Part shown: in pieces, positions 17,584-24,842 of the stretch | Layout of the letters: each line of letters begins with the position of its first letter | Position numbering within the stretch: position 1 is the stretch's first letter | Position numbers and translations under genes: made by a program | Assembly (NCBI RefSeq): GCF_000185905.1 | Contig: NC_014923.1 | Coordinates: forward strand, 3,061,501-3,125,500 | Length of the DNA stretch: 64,000 nt | Direction of reading: 5' to 3' | Source: Mesorhizobium ciceri biovar biserrulae WSM1271 | GTDB lineage: Bacteria; Pseudomonadota; Alphaproteobacteria; Rhizobiales; Rhizobiaceae | Notes under the pieces: model-generated | The model's database searches: none | Told to the model about the DNA's origin: nothing | Seen by the model: the letters and a program-made list of their open reading frames with translations, nothing else

Positions 17584-17667
17584 AAATGCACGTTGCGCCC
17601 CACCCCTAGCCGGTTCGCGCGCCGGGATCAACGCACTGCGGCGGCAAAGCCGATTGGAAGCGCGGTG

Positions 17668-17958
17668 TCAGTCCGGAAAGTTGGTGACAGGTTCCTCGCA
17701 GCGGTAGACCGGGCAGCTGCCGTCACGGGTCGGGACATAGGCCGACATCGGCACCTCCGGCCAGTCGCATTCGTTGCCGAACTGCCTGACATAGCGGTCA
17801 TAGGTGTTGGGGCCTGTGGTCAGCACCACGGCATGGCGGCTTTGGAGCAGTTGCCGGAGCTGGTCGCAACTCATCGTGCGGGTGTCGGGCCTGGCTTCGG
17901 CGAGGCCGGTCGCGGCCAGCAGGATCGCTGCCGTCAAGGCAATTCGGCGCATTGGCAT
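17668..17958 (-). CDS. Secreted hypothetical protein with four cysteines
   Basis: A 96-residue exported protein. Residues 1-21 are a signal peptide (MPMRRIALTAAILLAATGLAEA). The mature part holds TMSCDQLRQLLQSRHAVVLTTGPNTYDRYV and ends with cysteines near DGSCPVYRCEEP, so two disulfides are likely. The pattern is familiar from small rhizobial periplasmic proteins of unknown role. GAGGA precedes the ATG at 17958. Confidence 0.75.
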   Translation of the reverse strand: MPMRRIALTAAILLAATGLAEARPDTRTMSCDQLRQLLQSRHAVVLTTGPNTYDRYVRQFGNECDWPEVPMSAYVPTRDGSCPVYRCEEPVTNFPD

Positions 17959-18074
17959 GGCTGTTCCTCGAATGGACATATCGGCCGAAACTCGCATCCC
18001 GCCGGGTGGTTCCGCAACCGCCGGCTCGCCGTCTGTGGCAGCGCAACCAAATGGTCCGTCGTGCATTGCTGGGG

Positions 18075-18263
18075 ATGGATGGCAGGAAGCCCTACAAAAC
18101 TCCGCAATGGCGGCCCGGAAGCGGGGATCGCGAGGCCATGTGCTGTTCCTTCTGCGGCGGGCGCGACCACAGCTACGAGGACTGTCCGCAAAGGAATCCC
18201 GACGCCGATGCAGTGCCCGTTGCGCCGCCCAACGACGCTGGCTCCGAAAAAGCAGGCCGATGA
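18075..18263 (+). CDS. Mini-protein with CCHC zinc knuckle
   Basis: A 62-residue protein with the exact zinc-knuckle spacing C-X2-C-X4-H-X4-C (CSFCGGRDHSYEDC). The N-terminus is basic (MDGRKPYKTPQWRPG) and the tail Pro/Ala-rich. Zinc knuckles bind single-stranded RNA or DNA in retroviral nucleocapsids and some eukaryotic proteins; they are uncommon in bacteria. CTGGGG lies directly before the ATG; an ATG 24 bases upstream is an alternative. Coding status rests on this motif and the ribosome site. Confidence 0.5.
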   Translation: MDGRKPYKTPQWRPGSGDREAMCCSFCGGRDHSYEDCPQRNPDADAVPVAPPNDAGSEKAGR

Positions 18264-18501
18264 GACGGACAGGGCGAAGCGGTCACCGGGCTTACAGCAG
18301 CTCGACTGGATCGGCATTTACGGCCGCAGAGGCATTGCCGAGATGGAGGGCCGGGCATTATCGTGACATGCGTGTCCGCGACCGCAAATGCGGAATGCTG
18401 CGCACCGACTGCAACCAAAATGCCCGGTCAGGCATTTATGGCAGGAGGGGGATCCTCCCGGACGCTGGCGGGAGGCGGCAAGGTGGGGCCACGACGGGGC
18501 A

Positions 18502-19569
18502 ATGACAGAATTGGCAAGCGTCGATAGCCTGCTCGAAATCACTGCCCACGCTCGGCTGGCGGCGATTGTCGATTCGTCCTTCGACGCCATCGTCAGCAAG
18601 GACCTGAACAGCATCATCACCAGTTGGAACGCGGCGGCGCAACGCATGTTCGGCTACACCGCCGAAGAGGCCGTCGGCCGCTCCGTGCTCATGCTCATCC
18701 CCGATCATCTCAAGGATGAAGAGACCGACATCATCAGCCGGGTTCGCAAGGGCGAACTCCTGGCCAGCTATGAGACTATCCGCCGGCGCAAGGATGGCGG
18801 CCTCATCGCCGTGTCGCTGACCATTTCGCCGATCAGGAATGCGTCCGGCGAGATCATCGGCGCATCGAAGATCGCCCGCGACATCACCGCCAGCAAGGAG
18901 AGCGAGCGTCGGATCAGGCTTTTGCTCCGCGAGGTGAACCATCGCGTCAAGAACCAGTTCGCGGTGATACTCTCGATGATCCGGGAGACCAGCAAACGCT
19001 CGACCGATCCGCGCGAGTTCGAGGAGATGATCCGTTCCCGCATCATGGCGCTGTCGCGGTCGCACGATCTGCTGGTGAACTCGGAATGGGCCGGCGCCAG
19101 CCTCTTCGACCTTGCCCAGGAGCAGCTCAAGCCGTTCGGCCACGAGGCGCGGGTATCGCTTTCCGGACCGCTTTTGACCCTGCAGCCGAATGCCGTGCAA
19201 AATCTCGGCATGGCGTTCCATGAACTCGGCACCAACTCTTCCAAATATGGCGCGCTGGCGAGCGAGGCCGGGCGGCTGGAGATCACCTGGCGGATCGTCG
19301 AAGGCGCTTCGGACAAGCTGGAAATCCATCTGCTCTGGGACGAGACGATGCCGGTGCGTGAGGGAGAGCGGCCCGGGGGGCGGCAAGACGAAAGCACGCG
19401 CAAGGGTTTCGGCACCGTCGTCCTGCAACGGGTCGCGCCGCAATCGCTGAACGGCTTGGCGGTGCTGGATCGCAGCCCGGGCCATCTCAGCTGGTCGCTG
19501 ACGGCGCCGCTGGATTCGATCATCGTTCCGCAGCTCGGCGCTGACCTGCCTGAAACCGAAACGTCCTGA
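18502..19569 (+). CDS. PAS domain HWE-family sensor histidine kinase
   Basis: A 355-residue cytosolic kinase. A PAS domain covers about residues 18-130 (SWNAAAQRMFGYTAEEAVGRSV, then the PAC-like IRNASGEIIGASKIARDIT). The HWE dimerisation/phosphoacceptor part follows, with H147 in EVNHRVKNQFAV, the N-box FHELGTNSSKYGAL and the WxE motif as LLWDE. HWE kinases are enriched in Rhizobiales and often act in light, stress or general stress (PhyR) signalling. The PAS lacks the LOV cysteine motif NCRFLQ, so it is not a blue-light sensor. There is no adjacent response regulator. Confidence 0.9.
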   Translation: MTELASVDSLLEITAHARLAAIVDSSFDAIVSKDLNSIITSWNAAAQRMFGYTAEEAVGRSVLMLIPDHLKDEETDIISRVRKGELLASYETIRRRKDGGLIAVSLTISPIRNASGEIIGASKIARDITASKESERRIRLLLREVNHRVKNQFAVILSMIRETSKRSTDPREFEEMIRSRIMALSRSHDLLVNSEWAGASLFDLAQEQLKPFGHEARVSLSGPLLTLQPNAVQNLGMAFHELGTNSSKYGALASEAGRLEITWRIVEGASDKLEIHLLWDETMPVREGERPGGRQDESTRKGFGTVVLQRVAPQSLNGLAVLDRSPGHLSWSLTAPLDSIIVPQLGADLPETETS

Positions 19570-19573
19570 CCCA

Positions 19574-20511
19574 TCAAGGGGAGGGCGAAGGTAACTCCGA
19601 TCGCGCGGAGATGCGGTGACCGGTCTCACTGAAGAAGCCGGCCAGCAGATCGGCCGTCCGCGCCGGGTCCTCCTCGGGGAAGAAGTGTCCACCCGGCATC
19701 GCCTGGCCGCGCACATCCTCAGCCCAGCCGCGCCACAGCGCCAGTGGTCCGCCTTCGCCGGCATACCAATCCGCCAACGCGCCCTGACCGCTCCATAGCG
19801 CCAGCAGCGGGCAGCGGATGCGCCGGCCGGCTGCCTTGTCGGCATGGTCATGCTCGCGGTCGAGCGTGGCTGCCGCCCGATATTCCTCGCAGATGGCATG
19901 GGCGTGGGCAGGCGTACGCAGGGCCTCCACATAGGCCTGACGCACTTCGGCTGGAAACGCCGATGGCTGTGAGCCCCAGCCGTTGAGCGCATTGTCGACG
20001 ATCGCCTCGGCGGCGCCGGACAGGATCTTTTCGGGCAATGGCTCGGGCTGCGCCAGCAGCGACCATGGCCAATAGCCCAGCGCCAGCCTGGCGTCGGCGC
20101 GGTCCCAGGCATCGGCGGTCGGCACGATGTCGAGGACGGCGAGCCTGTCGATGCTGCCCGGATGGTCGAGCGCCATGCGGTAGGCGACACGCCCGCCGCG
20201 ATCATGGCCGGCGACCATGAAGCTGCTGAAACCCAGCTTCTCCATCAGCCTCACCAAATCGTCCGCCATGGCGCGCTTGGCATAGGGTGCGTGGTCCGGA
20301 GTGGACGCCGGACAGGAGCTGCCGCCATAGCCGCGCAAATCGGCGCAGACGACGCTGAACCGGCTGGCCAGAGCCGGCGCGATGTCGCGCCACATCAGAT
20401 GCGTCTGCGGGAAGCCGTGCAGCAACAGCAATGGCGGCCCGGTCCGGCACGCAGGCAGAATATGCCGGCATCGCCGGTGTCGATTTCCGCGCTTTGAAAA
20501 CCTTCGAACAT
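19574..20511 (-). pseudogene. Alpha/beta hydrolase (haloacetate dehalogenase-like), frameshifted
   Basis: The protein starts MFEGFQSAEIDTGDAGIFCLRAG, then the frame shifts and goes on GPPLLLLHGFPQTHLMWRDIAP. One base is missing near 20443; adding a G to the GG on the minus strand restores a 312-residue enzyme. The rest is intact: nucleophile in GHDRGGRVAYRM (Asp, as in dehalogenases and epoxide hydrolases), and the catalytic His in MPGGHFFPEEDP. With Asp as nucleophile and HDRGGR, it belongs with fluoroacetate dehalogenase/epoxide hydrolase relatives. Either real inactivation or a sequence error. Confidence 0.82.
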
Positions 20512-20657
20512 GATCGCCTCCGGCACGCGCAACGGCCGGCGAACGGGTTTGGTTGCAATGCCGCCCGGCGAGGCGGCCAACCTTTTTCGTCGACAGGCGT
20601 TGTCCCTGTGAAGGGAAGGTCGCCGCAGGCGACCGTGAAAGAAAGAAGGAGGCAGTG

Positions 20658-20966
20658 ATGAGAACTCTCGCCATCATGCCATTCGGCCTTATGCTGGCGC
20701 TGGCAGTGCCGGCCGCAGCCCAGCAGCAGAACGACAGCCAGGCGCCGCAGGCCGACAAATGCAGGGCTCAGACCGGGCAAGAGGCAAAACAGCAGCCTGA
20801 AAAGCAAGCCGATGACGGCAATTTGACCGCGAAGCTCAACGACTGCGGCGGCGTGCTGAAACCGCCCCCGACGGGAGACCAGGGCATGGCGGCGCCGGCC
20901 CCCGACGAAGGCAAGACGCCGGTGATCAAGCCGGGTGAAGTTCCACCCCAGCCGCCGAAGCAATAA
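20658..20966 (+). CDS. Secreted Gln/Pro-rich small protein
   Basis: A 102-residue exported protein: a signal peptide (ending AAA after residue 20), then a Gln-rich, Pro-rich mature part with two cysteines (DKCRAQ and NDCGGVLKPP) that may bridge. The C-terminal VIKPGEVPPQPPKQ is likely unstructured. A good GGAGG site precedes the ATG. Function unknown. Confidence 0.7.
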   Translation: MRTLAIMPFGLMLALAVPAAAQQQNDSQAPQADKCRAQTGQEAKQQPEKQADDGNLTAKLNDCGGVLKPPPTGDQGMAAPAPDEGKTPVIKPGEVPPQPPKQ

Positions 20967-21057
20967 ACGCCGGCTCCCTGGTATTATCGCACAAGCTAAT
21001 GGAACCTCGTTTTCTCGGGAGCGTTTTTCTCACGACTTGGAATTTGGAGAGATTATC

Positions 21058-21192
21058 GTGAGAGATATTGCAGCCACAGCCACGTTGCTTGCATCGATCG
21101 CCATCGTGATTGCATTGATTCTTCTGGTGCCGAAGAGCTTTGGATTCGAAACCTCTCAGCCGATTGTCCAGGGCGAGCTTCCAACGAAATGA
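21058..21192 (+). CDS. Single-pass membrane mini-protein
   Basis: A 44-residue protein starting at GTG with GGAGAG before it. It is one hydrophobic helix (ATATLLASIAIVIALILLVP, about residues 6-25) followed by a short polar tail. Such small membrane proteins often tune larger complexes; nothing nearby tells which. Confidence 0.55.
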   Translation: MRDIAATATLLASIAIVIALILLVPKSFGFETSQPIVQGELPTK

Positions 21193-21234
21193 CAAAGCAG
21201 GCGAGGCACGACGCCCCGTCTGCTTCTTTGACAT

Positions 21235-21480
21235 CTACCGCACCAGTACGCCGGCGTGGCTGCAGAGCGCTGCGAACGCTTCCTGCGCCTCGGCGGCGCC
21301 TGTCTGGGTTTCCAATGCGGCTTCGATCTTCTCGCGCGCCGCCTGGTAGAAAGGGCCGCGCTTGGCCTGCGGCCAGTCGATCAGGATTTCGCTGGCGTCC
21401 CTGAGCGTGGCGACGTCGCGGATCGTGTCCGAGCCATGCGGCTTGATCCGCATCGGTGTGGGCAAAATGAGCTCGGACAT
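21235..21480 (-). CDS. DUF982 protein
   Basis: An 81-residue DUF982 protein: IRDVATLRDASEILIDWPQAKRGPFYQAAREKIEAAL then EAFAALCSHAGVLVR. The W..A.G..Y..A...I.AAL core and the closing hydrophobic residues fit the family. It lies 13 bases after another DUF982 gene, so the two are likely one transcript and arose by duplication. Confidence 0.82.
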   Translation of the reverse strand: MSELILPTPMRIKPHGSDTIRDVATLRDASEILIDWPQAKRGPFYQAAREKIEAALETQTGAAEAQEAFAALCSHAGVLVR

Positions 21481-21493
21481 GGCCCTGTTCCAA

Positions 21494-21718
21494 CTACTGC
21501 AGGAGTTTTGCTTCGCGCGCGGCGTCGATCACCGCCCGCATCGCTTTTTCCGGCGGCGTCCAGCCATCCAGCGCATCGCGGCAGCTGCGCAACGCCGCCC
21601 GGTAGCGCCGTCCCTGGCCAGCCGGCCAGTCGCCGAGGCATTCCAGGCCTTCCCAGGCGCTGCGGACGATGCGCTCGCGCTCAGGCGCGAATTTCAGCCT
21701 GATGGGGCGGGGAAACAT
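21494..21718 (-). CDS. DUF982 protein
   Basis: A 74-residue DUF982 protein: VRSAWEGLECLGDWPAGQGRRYRAALRSCRDALDG, ending AAREAKLLQ. It matches the sister gene downstream in length and order. The start is uncertain; ATG at 21769 would add 17 residues. Neither start has a strong ribosome site. Confidence 0.78.
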   Translation of the reverse strand: MFPRPIRLKFAPERERIVRSAWEGLECLGDWPAGQGRRYRAALRSCRDALDGWTPPEKAMRAVIDAAREAKLLQ

Positions 21719-21824
21719 CTTGTCGTTCAACGGTCGTCTCCATGATTGCCGCAAGTCGCAGGGCGACATGCGTGAGAGGCGTCCGGTAACGTCGGCGGCA
21801 GGGCAGGGTTCCCTTGCCCGGAGA

Positions 21825-22268
21825 TCAAATCTCTGCGTCGATGTCCGACAGCGATCTCGGCGTCGGCGCTTCGGCGTTGTACGCCGCTGGGCGGTCATGC
21901 TCGAACTGTTCGGCGCCGGGCAAAGCGTGCAGCCAGGTCTCGCGCCTGGAGGTCCACAATTCATATTCGGGCACGAGATCGGTCGGCGCGATGTCGAGGC
22001 TGCCGATTGCCACCTCGGCCTCGTTGTCGTCGACCCAGGCGACGCGGCCGCCGCATGTCGGGCAAAAGCTGCGCGTGCCATAGGAGCTGACGAGGCCGGT
22101 GGTCTCGAAGGCCTCGCGCGGCCAGATGGCAAAGGCCGAATAGACCGAACCGCCGGCCTTGCGGCAATCCTTGCAATGGCACAGGCCGACGCGCAGCGGC
22201 GCGCCGTGAACCTCGAACTGCACGCCGCCGCACAGGCAGCTGCCGGTCCTGCGTATGGTGTCGGACAT
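21825..22268 (-). CDS. GFA-family (glutathione-dependent formaldehyde-activating-like) protein
   Basis: A 147-residue Mss4-like zinc protein. The two zinc sites are complete: GSCLCGG, CHCKDCRKAGG and SFCPTCGGRV. Family members include Gfa, proposed to join glutathione and formaldehyde, but most are of unknown role. The ATG at 22268 follows GGGAGG. It is not next to a formaldehyde dehydrogenase gene, so no pathway can be given. Confidence 0.9.
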   Translation of the reverse strand: MSDTIRRTGSCLCGGVQFEVHGAPLRVGLCHCKDCRKAGGSVYSAFAIWPREAFETTGLVSSYGTRSFCPTCGGRVAWVDDNEAEVAIGSLDIAPTDLVPEYELWTSRRETWLHALPGAEQFEHDRPAAYNAEAPTPRSLSDIDAEI

Positions 22269-22439
22269 GACAACCTCCCTCAATGCGTGGCGCTGCGGGC
22301 CGGGTGGGACAGATGCTCGTCTGCCGTTTCGTTGGCCAGGATGAGAAACCGGGAAAAAGACATCCTGTTCACCGTACCACCAGGCCCGGTTGACGCAGCC
22401 CGCAGCGTCTTCAACGCCGCCCAGGCGAAATGGTTTCGG

Positions 22440-22619
22440 CTAGCCGCGGGCCGCCATATGGGCGTCGAGCTTCTTGCGCGAGGGTCCGTAGCGCTTGATG
22501 ATGGTCTGTGCCTCGCTTGGCGGAATGCCGTATTTGCGGGCAAAGGCGGCAACCTCGTAGGGCTCTTCGCCCGAGACCTGCTTGCGGTCCTGTTTCGTCT
22601 TCGACTTGTCGTCAGCCAT
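22440..22619 (-). CDS. DUF3606 protein
   Basis: A 59-residue protein with the DUF3606 pattern: a charged N-terminus (MADDKSKTKQDRKQV) and YEVAAFARKYGIPPSEAQTIIKRYG, a helix-turn-helix-like segment. The family is small, common in rhizobia and without known function. Confidence 0.82.
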   Translation of the reverse strand: MADDKSKTKQDRKQVSGEEPYEVAAFARKYGIPPSEAQTIIKRYGPSRKKLDAHMAARG

Positions 22620-23110
22620 CTCAGGCCTCGCTTTCTGTTGTCGGGGAAACGCGCAACCTTCGGCGCCCGCGATCAACACGACATAACACAGATCGGCGCC
22701 GCCGGTTCCACCAGGCGACACGGCCAGGCTGCAACCGGCCTGTATCAGGCCGATGGCCGCATCGGGTCGGCGTCGGCAGCGTGGTCGCCGTCGCATTCGG
22801 AGCATGCTGCGCTGAGGCCGGGGCAGCCGCGCCGGTGGGTGCCGGCAGGGCAACAATGGCCGTTGGAACTCGTCCAGCGCGGACATTGGAAGACCTGGCC
22901 AGCGCCGCCGCAGCCGCTGCATTCCAGCGTCGCCGACCCCACGCCACGAGGTATCGCCCCAAACCTGACGCTTGTTCGCAAATTTCAGCCCACCCAAAAT
23001 TGCTGCACCGGCACACCGCTGCATTAGCCCCGGCTAACAATATCACATTCGTGATTACCAACAAGTTTTCAATCGCGATGCGCCGGAGAGCCGTTCGGGC
23101 CGGCGTGTCG
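22620..23110. other. Gap of about 490 bases without a supported gene
   Basis: Open frames exist on both strands but none combines a start with ribosome site and a protein-like composition. One minus-strand frame (22745-22981) has six cysteines with CSGCGG and CSEC spacing; I do not trust it as coding. The last 60 bases are AT-richer and may hold a promoter. Confidence 0.4.
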
Positions 23111-23302
23111 TCAGGCCGGCTTCAGCCGCATCGCGGCGAGATACATGAGCGCCGAGGCGGCCTGCCCGCGGTCCCAGCCGGCAGCCTCGACCTTGCGGAG
23201 CAGGGCGTCGAGATGCGGAGCCAGCATATCCCTGCATTCCTGTTCATAGGCGGTGCTCATCGCCGGATGCCGCGGTGCGCCGATGGTCAATGCCTTGGCC
23301 AT
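23111..23302 (-). CDS. Small conserved-looking hypothetical protein
   Basis: A 63-residue helical protein (MAKALTIGAPRHPAMSTAYEQECRD...). AYEQECRDMLAPHLDALLRKVEAAGWDRGQAASALMYLAAMRL forms two likely helices. No domain is recognised. A run of A and G bases before the ATG (AAGGGGGAAA) gives a good ribosome site. Confidence 0.65.
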   Translation of the reverse strand: MAKALTIGAPRHPAMSTAYEQECRDMLAPHLDALLRKVEAAGWDRGQAASALMYLAAMRLKPA

Positions 23303-23501
23303 GTCCGTTTCCCCCTTTGAGCGAGCAACGCTATACCGTCGGCCGACAAACCGAAGATCGCTCCCTGCCGTCGGTGTGAGGCTTCGAAGCCTGCTTCGAC
23401 CCGCGGCAAGTGCCCTGTCGAGAAAAATTGGCCTGGCGTGTCGGATCTGGCGCCCGTCGCGCGTCCTAGGAGCGAGCAACCTGCAAAGCTGGAGAACGAG
23501 C

Positions 23502-23930
23502 ATGTCGTCGCAAATCACTCAATCGCCGTGGCAGACCGCGGCCCTTCTCATCGCCCGGCTGATTTTCGCCGGCGTCTTCCTGATGGCGGTGACGTTCAAA
23601 TTCATGGGCATGGCGGCCACCGCCGGCTATATCGCCGCCGCCGGCTTTCCGTTTCCGCTGTTCCTGGCCTGGTGCGCGGCGATCCTGGAAGTCGTGCTGG
23701 TGCTCTGCTTCCTGACCGGCGCCTTCTTCACGCAGGCGGCCCTGGTGGCCGCCGCCTATGTGCTGTTCCTGGCCCTTGCCTTCCACGGACCCAGCCACTG
23801 GGCCGGCAACCAGGCCGAGTTCGGCTTCTTCATCGACCATTTTTCGTTCCTGGCCGGACTGCTGTTTGCGGCGGTGCATGGACCGGGCAAGGTGCTTTCG
23901 CTCAATTTGGGATGGCCGGGCAGGGCTTGA
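23502..23930 (+). CDS. DoxX-family membrane protein
   Basis: A 142-residue protein with four hydrophobic helices and the DoxX layout: LLIARLIFAGVFLMAVTFKFMG, a second helix with FPLFLAWCAAILEVVLVLCFL, then AAYVLFLALAFHGP and the C-terminal FSFLAGLLFAAVHGPGKVLSL. Members of this family act in redox or sulfur-related membrane roles, mostly undefined. GGAGA precedes the ATG. Confidence 0.87.
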   Translation: MSSQITQSPWQTAALLIARLIFAGVFLMAVTFKFMGMAATAGYIAAAGFPFPLFLAWCAAILEVVLVLCFLTGAFFTQAALVAAAYVLFLALAFHGPSHWAGNQAEFGFFIDHFSFLAGLLFAAVHGPGKVLSLNLGWPGRA

Positions 23931-23979
23931 GGCGAGGGCAGTGGGCCACCGCGGACGCATGCCGGCCCGCCGGCACCGT

Positions 23980-24285
23980 TCACAGCTGGTCGTTGTAGGG
24001 TTCCTTTATCTTGCCGACCATGCGGGCCAGCTTTGAGAAGGACGGCAGCTCCGCCTCCGGCTGGCACTGGTTGGCGAGTTCCAGCAGCCGGATCGGAAAG
24101 TTGACGGCGTCGCGGCTGGATGCGGACATGCCTTCGGATCGTTCCTCGTTGGTTTCGCCGGCCTCGGTCTTGCGCAGGGCCAGGTCGATTTCCTCCGCCG
24201 TCAGCACCCCCTTTTGAACCAGGAGACGATTGATCGAGGCGACGGCCATCAACAGGCCTTCGAGTTGCAGGTTGGCGACATTCAT
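23980..24285 (-). CDS. Hypothetical protein
   Basis: A 101-residue soluble, helical protein beginning MNVANLQLEGLLMAVASINRLLVQKGVLTAEEIDLALRKTE. The LVQKGVLTAEEIDLAL segment recalls the N-terminal helices of GspE-type or nitrile hydratase-like proteins but is too short to name. GGGAG precedes the ATG. Confidence 0.65.
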   Translation of the reverse strand: MNVANLQLEGLLMAVASINRLLVQKGVLTAEEIDLALRKTEAGETNEERSEGMSASSRDAVNFPIRLLELANQCQPEAELPSFSKLARMVGKIKEPYNDQL

Positions 24286-24358
24286 GGCGATTGCTCCCGT
24301 GGCTGGGGTTGAAACGCACGAGCGGCATTTCCGCTCCAGAAAGGCTGCGGGCGAACGC

Positions 24359-24627
24359 CTATTCCTGCGTCAGCCGTTCGCCATATTCGCGCCACAGCGC
24401 CTTGACCTCCAGGTTGCCGAGGTTGCCGATCGAAACATCCCCACAGCTGATGGCGACGGCGCCGACGTCGTATTGGGGTAGGCGTTGGCGACGAAACGGA
24501 TGGCTTCGCCCAGCGAACGCACGCGGATGACTGGATCGGCCTGACCCTGGCCGGTGCTGCACACGCCGGAAACCGTGGCTGGTGCATGCCGCATCCTGAA
24601 CACGGATGCCATGGCTGGTCTGTCCAT
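24359..24627 (-). pseudogene. Small hypothetical gene split by a -1 frameshift in a C-run
   Basis: Two frames each look protein-like on one side: IRVRSLGEAIRFVANAYP, then QYDVGAVAISCGDVSIGNLGNLEVKALWREYG. They join if the four-base C-run on the minus strand (24475-24478) had five bases, giving 89 residues. I do not recognise the family. Real phase variation, decay or a homopolymer sequencing error would all explain it. Confidence 0.6.
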
Positions 24628-24842
24628 CGTCCTCTCCCACAAGGCCGTGCGACGGGAATCATTCCATGAGCTTCGACGAATGATTTCACACCTGCCGGCT
24701 TATGACCAGCCGCCGGCAAAAGCAGGGTTTTATGCGCTTTGCCAGCGTCGCTCAGCGCGGGAGTTTCGACCAGACTAGGAATTTTTTCTCAGAAAGTGGT
24801 TGACGGGGTGAGTGCAGCTTCGCCTTCCAGACGCTGAGCCCT

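Noticed and set aside
18568..18900. LOV photoreceptor domain in the HWE kinase
   Set aside because: The flavin-binding NCRFLQ cysteine motif is absent; the domain is an ordinary PAS.
22745..22981. Cysteine-rich 78-codon frame
   Set aside because: CxxC spacing is suggestive, but there is no ribosome site and the rest of the frame has antisense-like composition.
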